A DNA stretch of 64,000 bases from Mycteria americana (Eukaryota; Chordata; Aves; Ciconiiformes; Ciconiidae), in NCBI RefSeq assembly GCF_035582795.1, contig NC_134370.1, forward strand, positions 50,207,501-50,271,500, written 5' to 3'. The notes under the pieces were generated by a model, which was given only the letters and a program-made list of their open reading frames with translations, was not told the DNA's origin and did no database searches. This document shows positions 23,946 through 33,485 of this stretch, piece by piece. Position 1 is the stretch's first letter. Every line of letters begins with the position of its first letter. Made by a program: the position numbers and the translations under genes.

Positions 23946-24590
23946 TGTCATGGTTGAAGAGCAAATGAGAGTGTGGAGGCAAAATGAATTTGGATAGCAA
24001 AACACTTTAATCACAGATGTTGCAATTTTAACCAATTACACCACTTCCTTGTCACTTGGAAGACATGATGCACTCTGGGAGAGACAGTGTAGCGGGTGCA
24101 GCCATGCACTGCATGGTTCTGGGGTCTCCTGGGCTCATCCCCACTCCCTGAGGTTGGAGAGATGGTCCTGGACTCTGGTGCAGGCTCTTGGGGTTCCTGC
24201 CCCAGCATCTTTTCTGTACTATGTTTACCTCTTAAGTGTCCGCAGCTACAGGGCTGGACTGCTACAGGAACTCGCTGATGATCAGTCCCTTCAAACCACA
24301 CTCTCATTTCCTGTTTTGCTGCGCCGTCATTGGAGCTAACCATCTGCCTCTTCGGACACTTCTGGACATGTTTGCACTGTAGTTCAGGACATGTGGTTGA
24401 TCATACTTCATCTACTCCTACTACAGCGAAAAGTTAAAGTTCATGGGCTTATGCTAGCAGCGATGCTGACTAGCCTTAACTCATGCTAACAGCTACAGGA
24501 ATCCTTTCTGTTACAGAAATGAAACATTTTCTTTGCCTCCTGTTAAACATGTAGCTTTTGCAGAAGGGCCAAACATGACATTCCCCTTAT
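23946..24590 (-). mobile_element. Probable endogenous retrovirus LTR, antisense, with polypurine tract
   Basis: Read on the minus strand, a block of about 635 bp begins TGTCATGTTT (24580-24571) and ends AACCATGACA (23955-23946). The termini are inverted repeats with one mismatch, of the TGT...ACA retroviral type. Directly before the start, on the minus strand, is the purine run AAGGGGAA (24588-24581), as expected of a polypurine tract before a 3' LTR. An ATTAAA signal (24006-24011 on plus) lies about 60 bp before the 3' end, as in an R/U5 region. The block is also richer in G+C than its flanks. I see no clear target-site duplication (GGAGT left, TTCCC right), which fits a 3' LTR whose internal region continues to the right. 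No viral ORF is intact. Family not assigned. Confidence 0.5.
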
Positions 24591-25676
24591 GCTGAAAAGA
24601 GAAAACGTGTATCCACCTCCCACTGAGAGGCTTCTCTTAAAATTCAAGCATACTCCATTTCCAAATACCTTTCCTTCTAAATGCAGTAACTAAATATTTT
24701 CCAAGTCACACCTACACTTACTAATCTCCTGTCCCTAGAAGGCCACTGGGAGTTCACAGCTTATCCTCTGTCTTCTAACTAAAAAACCCCATCATCAACA
24801 CAGCCATGGGAAAGTGCTGTCTGTGCTCAGCACCCGCTCAAACCAGCAGTTAACTCTCAGGACAGATATGCTTATACCGTAGCTCGTTAGGCCAATTTCA
24901 GGAGAAGTTTTAACTAGACATGGGCGAAAAGCTGCCAACTGCAGTCTTGGTTGGTACATTTAAAGCAAAATATCATTTTTTTGTTGTACAACATACAGCT
25001 AAGTATGTTCTTTTTACTACACTGAAAACAGGCCAGCTGCCTGATTTGGCATTTAGAAGCGTGGTGAAATGGTGCAAAATTAATCTTATTTTCTTGTCAT
25101 TCTATTACTAAATGAAAATAAAAAGGAGGAAGGAATTTAAAAGGGAGCAAATTTATTAGCTATACTGAGACTGTGCTGAATTTATTTACTTGAACGTTGC
25201 AATACTGCATTCCAGCTGCAACAATCAAAACAGGTGACTGATGTAAAAGCATGGGAAAAACATGCAAAAGCACAAGTCATCTTTAAAGGCTCTATATAAA
25301 TAGAACACAGCCAGATCTTGCGTGCCCCACAATTTCAAATTCAAAAGCAAAAAAATTCTTAAGGAACTTAAAGACACCAGGTAGTCTTAATTTTTAGCAC
25401 TCTGGGTTTAAAGGTTAATAATAGAGAGCATCATGCTACAAGAGAATCCAAAAAAAAAGCAACCAGTGCATTTTGATTGTGTAAACTTAAATATACAAAG
25501 ACTGAAATTGCTGGTACACACGAAGTATCAGATATTATTCTAAACCAGATATTTAAGACAACTGAAATTCAGTTCAAGATGGTGAGACAAGTTTAGCTTA
25601 TAACTGGACAACACCTCTTTAAATGAGAGCTTTTTCTCTAAGAATAGAAGGCAAGGTACTTTTACATATTTTCATC
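24591..25676. other. Region between the LTR and the FBXO22 3' end
   Basis: No gene seen. If the LTR call is right, the first few hundred bases could be decayed internal retroviral sequence, but I recognise no coding motif. TTTATT at 25152-25157 is a possible distal FBXO22 poly(A) signal on the minus strand. Confidence 0.45.
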
Positions 25677-25686
25677 TTTATTTAAT
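25677..25686 (-). terminator. Candidate FBXO22 poly(A) signals
   Basis: TTTATTTAAT on the plus strand reads as ATTAAATAAA on the minus strand, two overlapping poly(A) hexamers about 535 bp after the FBXO22 stop. Best nearby candidate for the transcript end. Confidence 0.5.
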
Positions 25687-26216
25687 GAGCACTTTGTTAT
25701 TTTTCTCTAAAGATTTTAATTCATTTTAGCTAGTAAAACCATTCAGTTCTGTAAATAGGACTCAAGTCTGAGCAAGTTGTGCATCTCCTTTGAAATAAAA
25801 TCCAGGAAATGGTGGATTTTATGCATCAGCATTTCGGTATGCATCAGTAGTTTTTCTAGACTGTTTGACACACATAAATAGAGCACATCAAAGTACTGTT
25901 TCTTTCTACATGTTTATATTTGGACTCCAACTGCCATTTGCGCAAACCATTCTCATTTTGGAAGAGGCTTTCTTCAATTGCAGAATTCCATCAAATATCA
26001 TTTACCTGCAATTCTGATGTGTACAGAGGATTACACAAAATGCAAAGCTTTCTCGCAGCTATTATATTAAATTCTATTCCAACTACAAGATTCGATAATA
26101 TTACCAAAATGATGTTTATGTTTTGGAAGGGGCTTTGATTGCAAGATGTCCACTCTTCCAGACTTCTCAGCTTTCTGGAATGAAACAAACAGCTCACTGA
26201 AGCATTAAAAACATAT
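25687..26216 (-). other. FBXO22: FBXO22 3' UTR (predicted)
   Basis: Non-coding, AT-rich sequence between the FBXO22 stop codon and the first poly(A) signal cluster. Extent inferred. Confidence 0.5.
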
Positions 26217-26646
26217 TTACACTTGGTTTGCTTTAGTTGAACCAAGATGAATAAGAGTCATAACGGTAGTATAACCATGAAGCAGGTCATCCTTTATGTC
26301 ATTACATTCTCTTAATACGAAATTCCCAGTAACTATTCGATCACATCCTATTTCCCCATGTCCAAAAAAGCCAAAGAGGGGAACGTTTGGAAAAAACTTC
26401 CTAAATGCATCTGCTTCCATATTCCTTTTGGTTTTATAATGCCGATATCCTCTGCCAACACACGCAAACATGAAGCCAATGGTGTTACGCTCGGGGATGT
26501 TTGCTGCTTTGAGACGCTGCATGGCGGCTTCTGCTGTCCTCTCATCAGCTACATCCTGATCTAACAAAACAGTGGCACTCTGGATCTGGGGACCGCTGAA
26601 AGCCAGCCCAACCACACCACACGCATCACCGGGCTGGGCATTGTTA
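26217..26646 (-). CDS. FBXO22: FBXO22 last coding exon
   Basis: Acceptor CTTTCAG before 26646; stop TAA at 26219-26217. Encodes [19 protein letters not shown] to [11 protein letters not shown], with [19 protein letters not shown] nearly identical to mammals. The C-terminus is a few residues longer than human (ANQV after the STK-like end). Confidence 0.97.
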
Positions 26647-29600
26647 CTGAAAGACAACAGACACCGAGTTAGAGAACATTCCAGAGAGACCACTTCCAAC
26701 CTGAATAAGCTTCTGCTGTGGCAGAAGTAGATTTCAAAGCAGACCAACATCCTAGGGATTAGGAAAGCCACCCATAGTTAAAAAAACAAACCAAAGCCTT
26801 CAAATTTTAGCAACCCCCCCCTTTTTTTTAGCAACCTTTCACAAGGGAAAACTTTCATGTCCATTACCAGGGATTATACGTAAGCCTACCTTTCAAATAC
26901 ATGCCAAATTCAGCAGTTTGTGTATGTCACAGCCCTGTAATTCCAACTAAGCTGTAATTCAAACTAAACTTTTAGTTAAGACAAGCAAAGATACTCAGCA
27001 TTTACATATCAAACCAAGGCAGCAGTCAGTAATGCCTTCAGATTCATGTTGCTTTAAGTCTCCTGGGTTGGCCAGGACACATTGGTTTTAGTACTTACCT
27101 ACTTAGGCTTTATTAGCAATAATTTAATATATGGTCAGCACTCTTATCTGGAGTAATGGTGCAGCTGGCATACATCAGATGCAAGAAAAATGTTAGTACT
27201 ACTATGGAGTCCAGATCTACACTGGCATGAGAGCAGCCCGAGGCAATGTCTGCACTGCACACCCCAGCACAGGACGCTCCAGTGAGGATGCACCAGCACC
27301 CATGAGTCAGATGGCACAAAGGGCTCTCCCTGTGCAGCACAGCAACTGGAGCAACTGGAGCCCAAACCTGCCCTGCAGGGATCCTGGCGGAGGGAAGGGC
27401 TTTAAGCTAGATGAGATCTAGCCCAGTCCTGAGTGGCATGTCCTTCAGCAGTGGCAGCATATTAGGTGTGCTCCAGGGCCACAGTCCTGTTTGCGTGTTC
27501 AGCTACTGCTCTGTAATGTGAACCAAAATGAGGTTGATATAGGAACAAAATGTTCACATAAATGGTCTCTGTCACAATGAGTGATAATTTATCTGCAAGC
27601 CAGAGAGTAAACACAAACAGACTGCAGTAAACACACACAGGGTATCTGAAGCTGGAAATCTTCGCAGTGGGTTTCTCCTAGCTGGGTTTCCAGAATCCAA
27701 TTTGTAACACAGTCATGTGAAGCTTCCAGCTTTTCTGGCTAGATCACAGTGTAGCAGTTGGACTTTATTATCTTAAAAAAAAAAATAATCATTTTACTAC
27801 TGTTAATGGGCATTTCTAATGTGACATAAAGGCTACGGCTTCTGCAGCATTTCTCCCATTTTAAATCTTCTTTACAATTTACCTTGAAAAAGATACCTAC
27901 TTCTCGGAGGTCAGTGATGTAAAGCTCTCTACTTGTCCCCCAGCCAGGATAATACTTTTCTCATTCAAAGGATTGACTATTTGATGAAGAAATCGAGTCG
28001 CTCCAGACTTCCAGGAGTTGTAGCCAAACAGAAGAACCACCCGGAGATCTGGGTTATTCTTCAGACCTACAAACAAAACCACAAACACCAATCCTCTTAT
28101 TTTTAAATCCTGACCCCTGAAGTCCAACCATCCTCATCTCTCCTCAAATAATACATCACACCTCTAGTAATGGCTTTCCATTGCTGCAACTAGGAAAAGA
28201 AGACACAAGTTGCCCAGGCATTCAGAAGCTGGGCTGCATTCCCCACGTAAGTGAGAATTTCTGAAAAGAACCTAACAAGGAAAAGACGACTGCATCTGCT
28301 TCCTCCAGCTTTCAACTTTAGCAGAGCATTTGAGTTTTATCACAGCCTCTGAAGGCACAGCTCTTCAGTTCCACTAATCGTCCTTTTACAGGTAAGAACC
28401 GAGCGTATAGGTTATTCAACAAGAACCACAACGCAGTAAATAGCTTTACCTGAAAATTAAATACATTACATACATCAGACAGTTGCTTATCCCAAGGCAG
28501 AAACTCCCAGGTTCCTAGAAGACTCAAGAAACCCTTGTTATATTACTCTTCATAAATGAACTACTGCCCTACTGAGGACACAACGTGAGGAATGTAAACT
28601 GTATTTATTGAAATATGCTGTCTTCTGTTCTACCTTTCCTTGCTACAACACCTGACTTAGGATCTAAATGCAAAGTTATTTTGGAGAAGAAGAGAAGCAG
28701 CTCCTCCCCACACATTTCTAGACTGTAGTGATGGGAATCATTCCCAATGGCACAAACTCGTTTATCATTATTTTTAACCAATTAGAGGTTGCTCAAAACC
28801 TAACAGCTCCCTCTGAACAGCTCCACCTGGAGCCTAACTGAGGTAATCTGAGATCAATACTCAGGATAACTTAATACTCCAGAGAATGGGAAGAACAGAG
28901 ATGCGTAATTACCAGCTGCAGCCCTAGAGCCACAGCATGCTCTATGAACGGAGTTAGCACAGAAGCTGTTGCTTCCACGCTGGTGCCTAAAAGAGCAATA
29001 CAACACTTCACAAAAGCCCACGTAAAGGGAAGAACAAGGACATACCTGCTTCAGCAAATTTACTTTCATCAAAGACCCTGTTCTTCAAGTCTTTTGAAAA
29101 ATGGAAGGTATGAATTTTCACCCCATCAATTTTGGGAAACAACAAAGCAAACCCAGCTTCGCCCTCTTCAATTTCTTGAGGCTGATTGCTGCTCGAACCC
29201 ATAGGGGTAACTACAAAGATACAAAACCAGACATCTTGTGTTCAGTGATTCTAATACTTCCGTCTACATTGTAACACAGATTAAAAGAGGCAGAACGGCT
29301 TAGACAATGTGAAATGTGACAGTTCATTTCCGTAATAACATATCTAATTGACAACTAGTGACTTTTTTGTTAATGTTTTGGTAAGATGAGGCACGTAGGA
29401 GTCCTGCTGGCTATGGATCATGCTGAAGTCACTTCGGACAAGGAGACATGGATATATTTGGACACTTCCCCCCAGCCACACCAAATATAAATCAGTTGGA
29501 AAACAAGCACTGTGCAATGCAGCTGTCTCAAGCCCTCCTGCCAACTTCTACAGGTACACAAACATACTAGATTTTTAAGGACCACAAGTGAAACAGGGAA

Positions 29601-31456
29601 AGGTGTTATACAAGCGTGTGATGACAGTGTAAAGCAAACTGAAACAGATATTGGGAGTGTATTATTGAATTATGCTAGTGACAATCAATCAAATACCCTC
29701 CTTACGCTGTGGGAAGAGAATTTAAGGTGAGAAACTAGGAAAAAACTTTCTAATAATAAAAAAGTGAAGCACTAGAAAAAGACTGCCAAGGGAAGCTGTG
29801 AATCTTCCATAGTTATTGCATATGCCTCCTGCTAGACTATAACAAACAAGTACATACTGAGGATGTCCTGTACAATTAGTCACAATGTGACTCTGAAAAA
29901 TATAGATAAATCCCAGAAATATTCAATTACATTAAGGTGCCAGGAAAAACTGCAATAAGCTGCCTGCTCAATTAAATCAACCGTTTTAATTATAACTGCA
30001 TCACATGAAGTAAGAACTTAAACACCACATAACTTAGCAGCAACACGGTGTACTCCTTAAAATTTTGGCTCGCACTGAACAAGGTGGGACAACATGGTGA
30101 TCGCTGTGAGAACTCTCCTGTCAGTCTGCAGGACTACGCTTTCAAAAACGTATGAAACCATGATAAACAGGAACTAGAAGAGATGTGCGATACACTGGAC
30201 ACCCTCAAGTTGATCTCTCACAAAGTCACATGTTCTCCTCCTACCTACAATTCCTGGAGTGACCAGTCCAAGAACCTGACATCGCTTTGGCAACAATTTT
30301 TCAAGCGCAATTGCTGTTTCTTTACTGTTTCTTTTCCTGGCTGTTAAAAAAAGAAAAAAAGCAGAGAGAAGTAAAAATTGGTTGTTCTGAAGGGTACTGG
30401 AACAAACCTTGCAGTCAATCCCACCCTATTTAACCAATGCTGCCCATCAGTGGATGCCCTGTTAACAACGTGACAAGTCTGTACTGATCGGTAGGAGCAC
30501 AGGACTGCTGGCATGCCAACAGAACTGACATCCTCCGGAGAATGGGAAAGGAACTTGAACACGCATCTACAAGCTGTGTTTCATACCACAAATGTGAAAC
30601 TATGCGGTCACGTTTCCTGCAAAATATTTACTTTCCCTCAAAATTCAATTTCGGAGAATTCCCCTTCAACTGGCTTTCCTCTACGCGCCGTACTTACGTC
30701 CCGAGCGCTTCTTGAGGCGGGAGCGAGTTAGTTCAAGGCCTACCTTTCTTCTGCTCGTGACACTCCTCGTGCCCGCTGAACGTTTCTGCGTCTGCGATAT
30801 AGAGCACGGTTTGCGGCAGCACGTGCACCTTCTGTAACAGGACGGGAGAAGCAGCAGGGCTGCGCTACCGAACGGCTTCCAGGAGGCCCCGTCCCACGGG
30901 CGGGCGGCCGGCCGGCCGGGCGGGAGGCGCAGCCGAGGAAAACCGGCTCCCGCTCCGCCGGCGCCAGCCCCCCTGAAGCGCGCCGGCCCCGCCCGCCCGT
31001 CTCGCGAGGGGCTGTCCCTCACGCCCACGCCGCCGGGGCGCGAGGCCCCGCGCGCACCCACCTCCAGCTCGCGGGCCAGCGCGCGCACCAGCGCGTGGCT
31101 CTCGGCGGGGCCCGGTTCCAGCGCCGACACCCAGGCGACGCGCTGCCGCGCCCGCAGGATCCGCCGGGCGCACTCCCTCCACAGCCGGCACACGCTGCAA
31201 CGCACCACGGACACACCGCGTCGGCAGGAGCGCCGCGCCCCGCCCCGGCCCCCGGCCCCCGGCCCCGCCGCCGCTAGCTCGGCACCGGCGCCGACCGCCA
31301 CGGCGGCGCCCACCCCCGCGGCCCCGCCCCTTACCAGGCGGCGCGCAGCAGCGCCTTGGTGGGCAGGAAGCCGAGGACGCGCTCCACCACCTCGGCCAGG
31401 TTGCCGAGGACGAAGGCGCCCTTGGCGGCGGCCTCCACGGCACCGGCAGCCTCCAT
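26217..31456 (-). CDS. FBXO22: F-box only protein 22, complete (seven coding exons)
   Basis: Substrate receptor of an SCF (SKP1-CUL1-F-box) ubiquitin ligase. Known substrates of the mammalian protein include KDM4A, methylated p53 and BACH1. Exons on the minus strand: 31456-31335, 31194-31062, 30831-30744, 30340-30245, 29210-29046, 28066-27901 and 26646-26217. Lengths 122+133+88+96+165+166+430 sum to 1200 nt, i.e. 399 residues plus stop, against 403 in human, with every phase consistent. The F-box lies at about residues 15-62 ([18 protein letters not shown] and the CVCRLWREC helix). The rest corresponds to the FIST_N/FIST_C region, including [23 protein letters not shown] and [19 protein letters not shown]. 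The cysteine in [10 protein letters not shown], about residue 319, corresponds to human Cys326. The start ATG 31456-31454 aligns with the human start; an in-frame ATG 25 codons upstream (31531) would add a Gly/Arg-rich extension and is less likely. Confidence 0.96.
26647..27900 (-). other. FBXO22: FBXO22 intron 6
   Basis: Contains a G+C-richer patch at about 27200-27480 with several short overlapping ORFs. It may be a decayed repeat, but I recognise none. Poly-C/T run at 26814-26829. Confidence 0.8.
27901..28066 (-). CDS. FBXO22: FBXO22 coding exon 6
   Basis: Acceptor TTTGTAG before 28066; donor GAGAA|GTAGGT at 27901/27900. Encodes [20 protein letters not shown] through [17 protein letters not shown]. 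Confidence 0.96.
28067..29045 (-). other. FBXO22: FBXO22 intron 5
   Basis: Non-coding; nothing identifiable apart from splice signals at both ends. Confidence 0.85.
29046..29210 (-). CDS. FBXO22: FBXO22 coding exon 5
   Basis: Acceptor TTTGTAG before 29210; donor GCAG|GTATGT at 29046/29045. Encodes [20 protein letters not shown] through [20 protein letters not shown]. Confidence 0.96.
29211..30244 (-). other. FBXO22: FBXO22 intron 4
   Basis: Non-coding; nothing identifiable. Confidence 0.85.
30245..30340 (-). CDS. FBXO22: FBXO22 coding exon 4
   Basis: Acceptor TTAACAG before 30340; donor GTAG|GTAGGA at 30245/30244. Encodes [20 protein letters not shown] and [11 protein letters not shown], matching human ALEKLFPKQCQVLGIVTPG. 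Confidence 0.95.
   Translation of the reverse strand, partial: PGKETVKKQQLRLKNCCQSDVRFLDWSLQEL
30341..30743 (-). other. FBXO22: FBXO22 intron 3
   Basis: Non-coding, partly A-rich near 30344-30362 (the pyrimidine tract of the exon 4 acceptor on the minus strand). Confidence 0.85.
30744..30831 (-). CDS. FBXO22: FBXO22 coding exon 3
   Basis: Acceptor TTACAG before 30831; donor AAAG|GTAGGC at 30744/30743. Encodes [18 protein letters not shown] followed by a His/Glu/Lys-rich linker, equivalent to human VRILPHTVLYMADSETF. Confidence 0.94.
31062..31194 (-). CDS. FBXO22: FBXO22 coding exon 2 (F-box second half)
   Basis: Acceptor TTGCAG before 31194; donor GAG|GTGGGT at 31062/31061. Encodes [18 protein letters not shown] and ends ALARELE. 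Intron 1 is only 140 bp and, like the exon, lies in the CpG island. Confidence 0.95.
31335..31456 (-). CDS. FBXO22: FBXO22 coding exon 1 (start and F-box first half)
   Basis: ATG at 31456-31454; donor CTG|GTAAGG at 31335/31334. Encodes [18 protein letters not shown] and [22 protein letters not shown]. Ends two bases into a Cys codon. Confidence 0.95.
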
Positions 31457-31731
31457 GGCACCGGCGCCACCGCCGAGCCTCCCCCCCCGCGGCCTCCCCT
31501 TCCCCGCCGCGCCGAGGGCGCGCTGTGTCACCCGCGCGCCGACGCTCCCAGGGCGGAGTTCCGGTCACGCGGGGGCGGGGAAAGCGAGGGCGGGGAAAGC
31601 GAGGGCAGCCCCGCTTCCGCCGCCTGGCGGCGGGGAGGACCCGCCCCGCTCCGCACCCCCGCCAGGTGCGTCCCCCCCGCCTCCCGCGCCCCGGCAGCCA
31701 GCACGGACACAGCGCTCTTCTTAAAACGGTT

Positions 31732-31737
31732 TTTATT
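31732..31737 (-). terminator. UBE2Q2 poly(A) signal
   Basis: TTTATT on plus reads AATAAA on minus, 1.7 kb after the UBE2Q2 stop codon. Cleavage would fall near 31712-31722, inside the FBXO22 CpG island. A more proximal alternative (TTTATT at 32686-32691) would give a 3' UTR of about 0.75 kb. Confidence 0.6.
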
Positions 31738-32711
31738 CATAAACTTGATGCAAGTTTACAAATTTCTGTACATTGCCAAGTAACTCCGCAATGAGCGATG
31801 GAACCCAGACCGAAGCGTGCGCCGAAGGTGCGGGGGCGGCCCGCGCCGCGGCCGGGGGGCGGGAGGCAGCACCGCGCTCGCAGGCTGCAGCCGCCGAGAG
31901 CCGCCCGCTCCGGCCGCTGCTCCCGTCGGCGCTCGGCTGCCAGAGTTTATACAAAGACGGGTACAACCACGCAAGCAGAAAGGCTGGGGAGTCACCCACC
32001 CTACATTTGAAACAACACGCTACTGGAAGTAGTGCCAAACCGCCCCCATCGTGTCTTTCGAGCTAAAAACTGGATCTAGAAGCAAACGCACAAGGACCTG
32101 TGGATGCCTGATAGAGAAAAGAGCACAAATTTGATAGTCAACTAAAAAACCATAACAAAAACATGCTTCTGCGCTTCTAAAAAGTGCTTAATCCATGGTA
32201 CACACCCTTAGCTCAGCCCCAGAGGGGTGCAAAGGCCTAACGACAAGTACTACAACCAAAATAGAATCGATTTAGGTAAGGCAATGAAATATGGTGTAAT
32301 TACACAGACCCAGATTCATCTCCTAAGAAAGAAAGAACAGTTCCCATTAGTCTCTCAATAACAAAACCACTGTCATGACTATGGCAACATTTCTTAAACC
32401 TCTGAATCAGATGACGAGTTTTTGTACTTTATTGTAGCTTTTATATAAAAATTTCTCATTCAAGGACTTTCATTGCGATTTGTGCCAATCACTTTATAAG
32501 TTCATTAGTTTACAAATGATTGCAACAACCCGTTAATAAAATGGAACACCTAAAAAGGTTTTTAGTATTTTAAATAACTTCAAGCTTCATACTGTGGCTC
32601 TTCTTGTTAAGGAGGTTGAGCCAACAAGTAGCAGGAACAGCCCAGCAAGTTCTGATGCCCCAGTGGAAGTGACTAGTTACAAGGTTTTATTGGCACAGCC
32701 TTGCTCTGCTT

Positions 32712-32810
32712 AAAAAAAAAAAAAAAACAAAACCAAAAAAACCAAAAACAAACCCAAAAAAACAAACAAAAAAGAAAACAAAACCAAAAAAACCAAACCA
32801 AAACAAAAAA
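32712..32810. repeat. A-rich / (AAACC)-like low-complexity tract
   Basis: About 100 bp of A runs broken by C or CC (AAACC, AAAAC types). On the UBE2Q2 sense strand it is a T/GGTTT-rich stretch within the 3' UTR. Confidence 0.85.
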
Positions 32811-33453
32811 TTAACATAATCTAAACAGAGAGCATCTTTTCCAAGAAACAGTTCATATTCTCATACAGCCATGAAAAATGTTTAATGACTTAACATACAC
32901 GTGTTCTTCCTATATCATTAATTTGGAAATACTACAAATGCCGTCATTTCAGACCAGAAAAACTACTGTGATTTGCAAGACCTGACATCTCCTAAAACAG
33001 TATTAAACAATGTATTAAACTTCTTGGCTTTAAATGAAACGATACAACGCAAGTCTCTGCATTTTGCAAAAGGTAAGAAATACACAAAAGTGTGTGAACA
33101 ACTCACTCCTACTGAATGATCTTTAGTAACTTGATAGACTGCTGTAGGGAGCTTATGCTTTCAAATAAAAAAAAAGGGAGAGGGGAGGGCGTGGCCCAAA
33201 TATGCTTAATCCATATGAAGAAATACGGTAAAGGCCCAAACTGCTCAGTCCAGATACCTAAGAAGAGCGGAATGGTAAGGCTGTAACTTATACTTTACGT
33301 GTCAGTTGACAGATTATCCACTAACTTATCTAATAGCTAAAGTCTTCAGTACGGCTGTTATAGGGGCACTCATAGCTTGAGTCTGTGTGTTGGAAAACAT
33401 AAAAAAGAGCTTGTTTTGTTGACATTGGTCCAGGTATACAACAGTCCTCAGCA

Positions 33454-33485
33454 TTAGCCATCTTCTTTCGGAGGAGTGTACCAGC
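33454..33485 (-). CDS. UBE2Q2: UBE2Q2 last coding exon (10 codons with stop)
   Basis: Acceptor CTCCATAG before 33485; encodes the end of a split Gly codon, then WYTPPKEDG and TAA at 33456-33454. Identical to the mammalian C-terminus. Confidence 0.95.

Larger units (their letters stand above)
30850..31935. promoter_or_regulatory. CpG island with FBXO22 promoter
   Basis: The only strongly CpG-dense, GC-rich block in the window. It covers FBXO22 exons 1 and 2, intron 1 and the upstream region, and extends across the UBE2Q2 poly(A) site into the UBE2Q2 3' UTR. ETS-like GGAA motifs occur on the minus strand upstream of the start codon (ACCGGAACT near 31554-31562, GCGGAAGC near 31613-31620). No TATA box was seen, which fits a broad housekeeping promoter. 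The transcription start is probably between about 31470 and 31620. Confidence 0.85.
31715..33453 (-). other. UBE2Q2: UBE2Q2 3' UTR
   Basis: Non-coding sequence of the terminal UBE2Q2 exon between the stop codon and the distal poly(A) signal. The end nearest FBXO22 (31780-31935) is GC- and CpG-rich. The middle has a long A/AAC-rich tract, which in the mRNA is U-rich with GGU/GU. ORFs in the GC-rich end overlap in several frames on both strands and look like composition artefacts. Confidence 0.65.

Noticed and set aside
24011-24343. 110-codon minus-strand ORF and overlapping plus-strand ORFs
   Set aside because: They lie inside the probable LTR, show no known domain and overlap on both strands, so they are explained by G+C-richer repeat sequence.
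30865-31470. 201-codon ORF on the minus strand over FBXO22 exons 1-2
   Set aside because: It is in a different frame from the conserved FBXO22 protein and has a GC-driven Pro/Arg/Gly composition.
30681-31568. 295-codon ORF on the minus strand
   Set aside because: It runs through FBXO22 exons and introns in the CpG island. Only the part coinciding with exon 2 is coding; the rest is Arg/Gly-rich GC artefact.
31773-32066. Several overlapping ORFs on both strands in the UBE2Q2 3' UTR
   Set aside because: Overlapping open frames on both strands are expected in CpG-rich DNA; no conserved motif.
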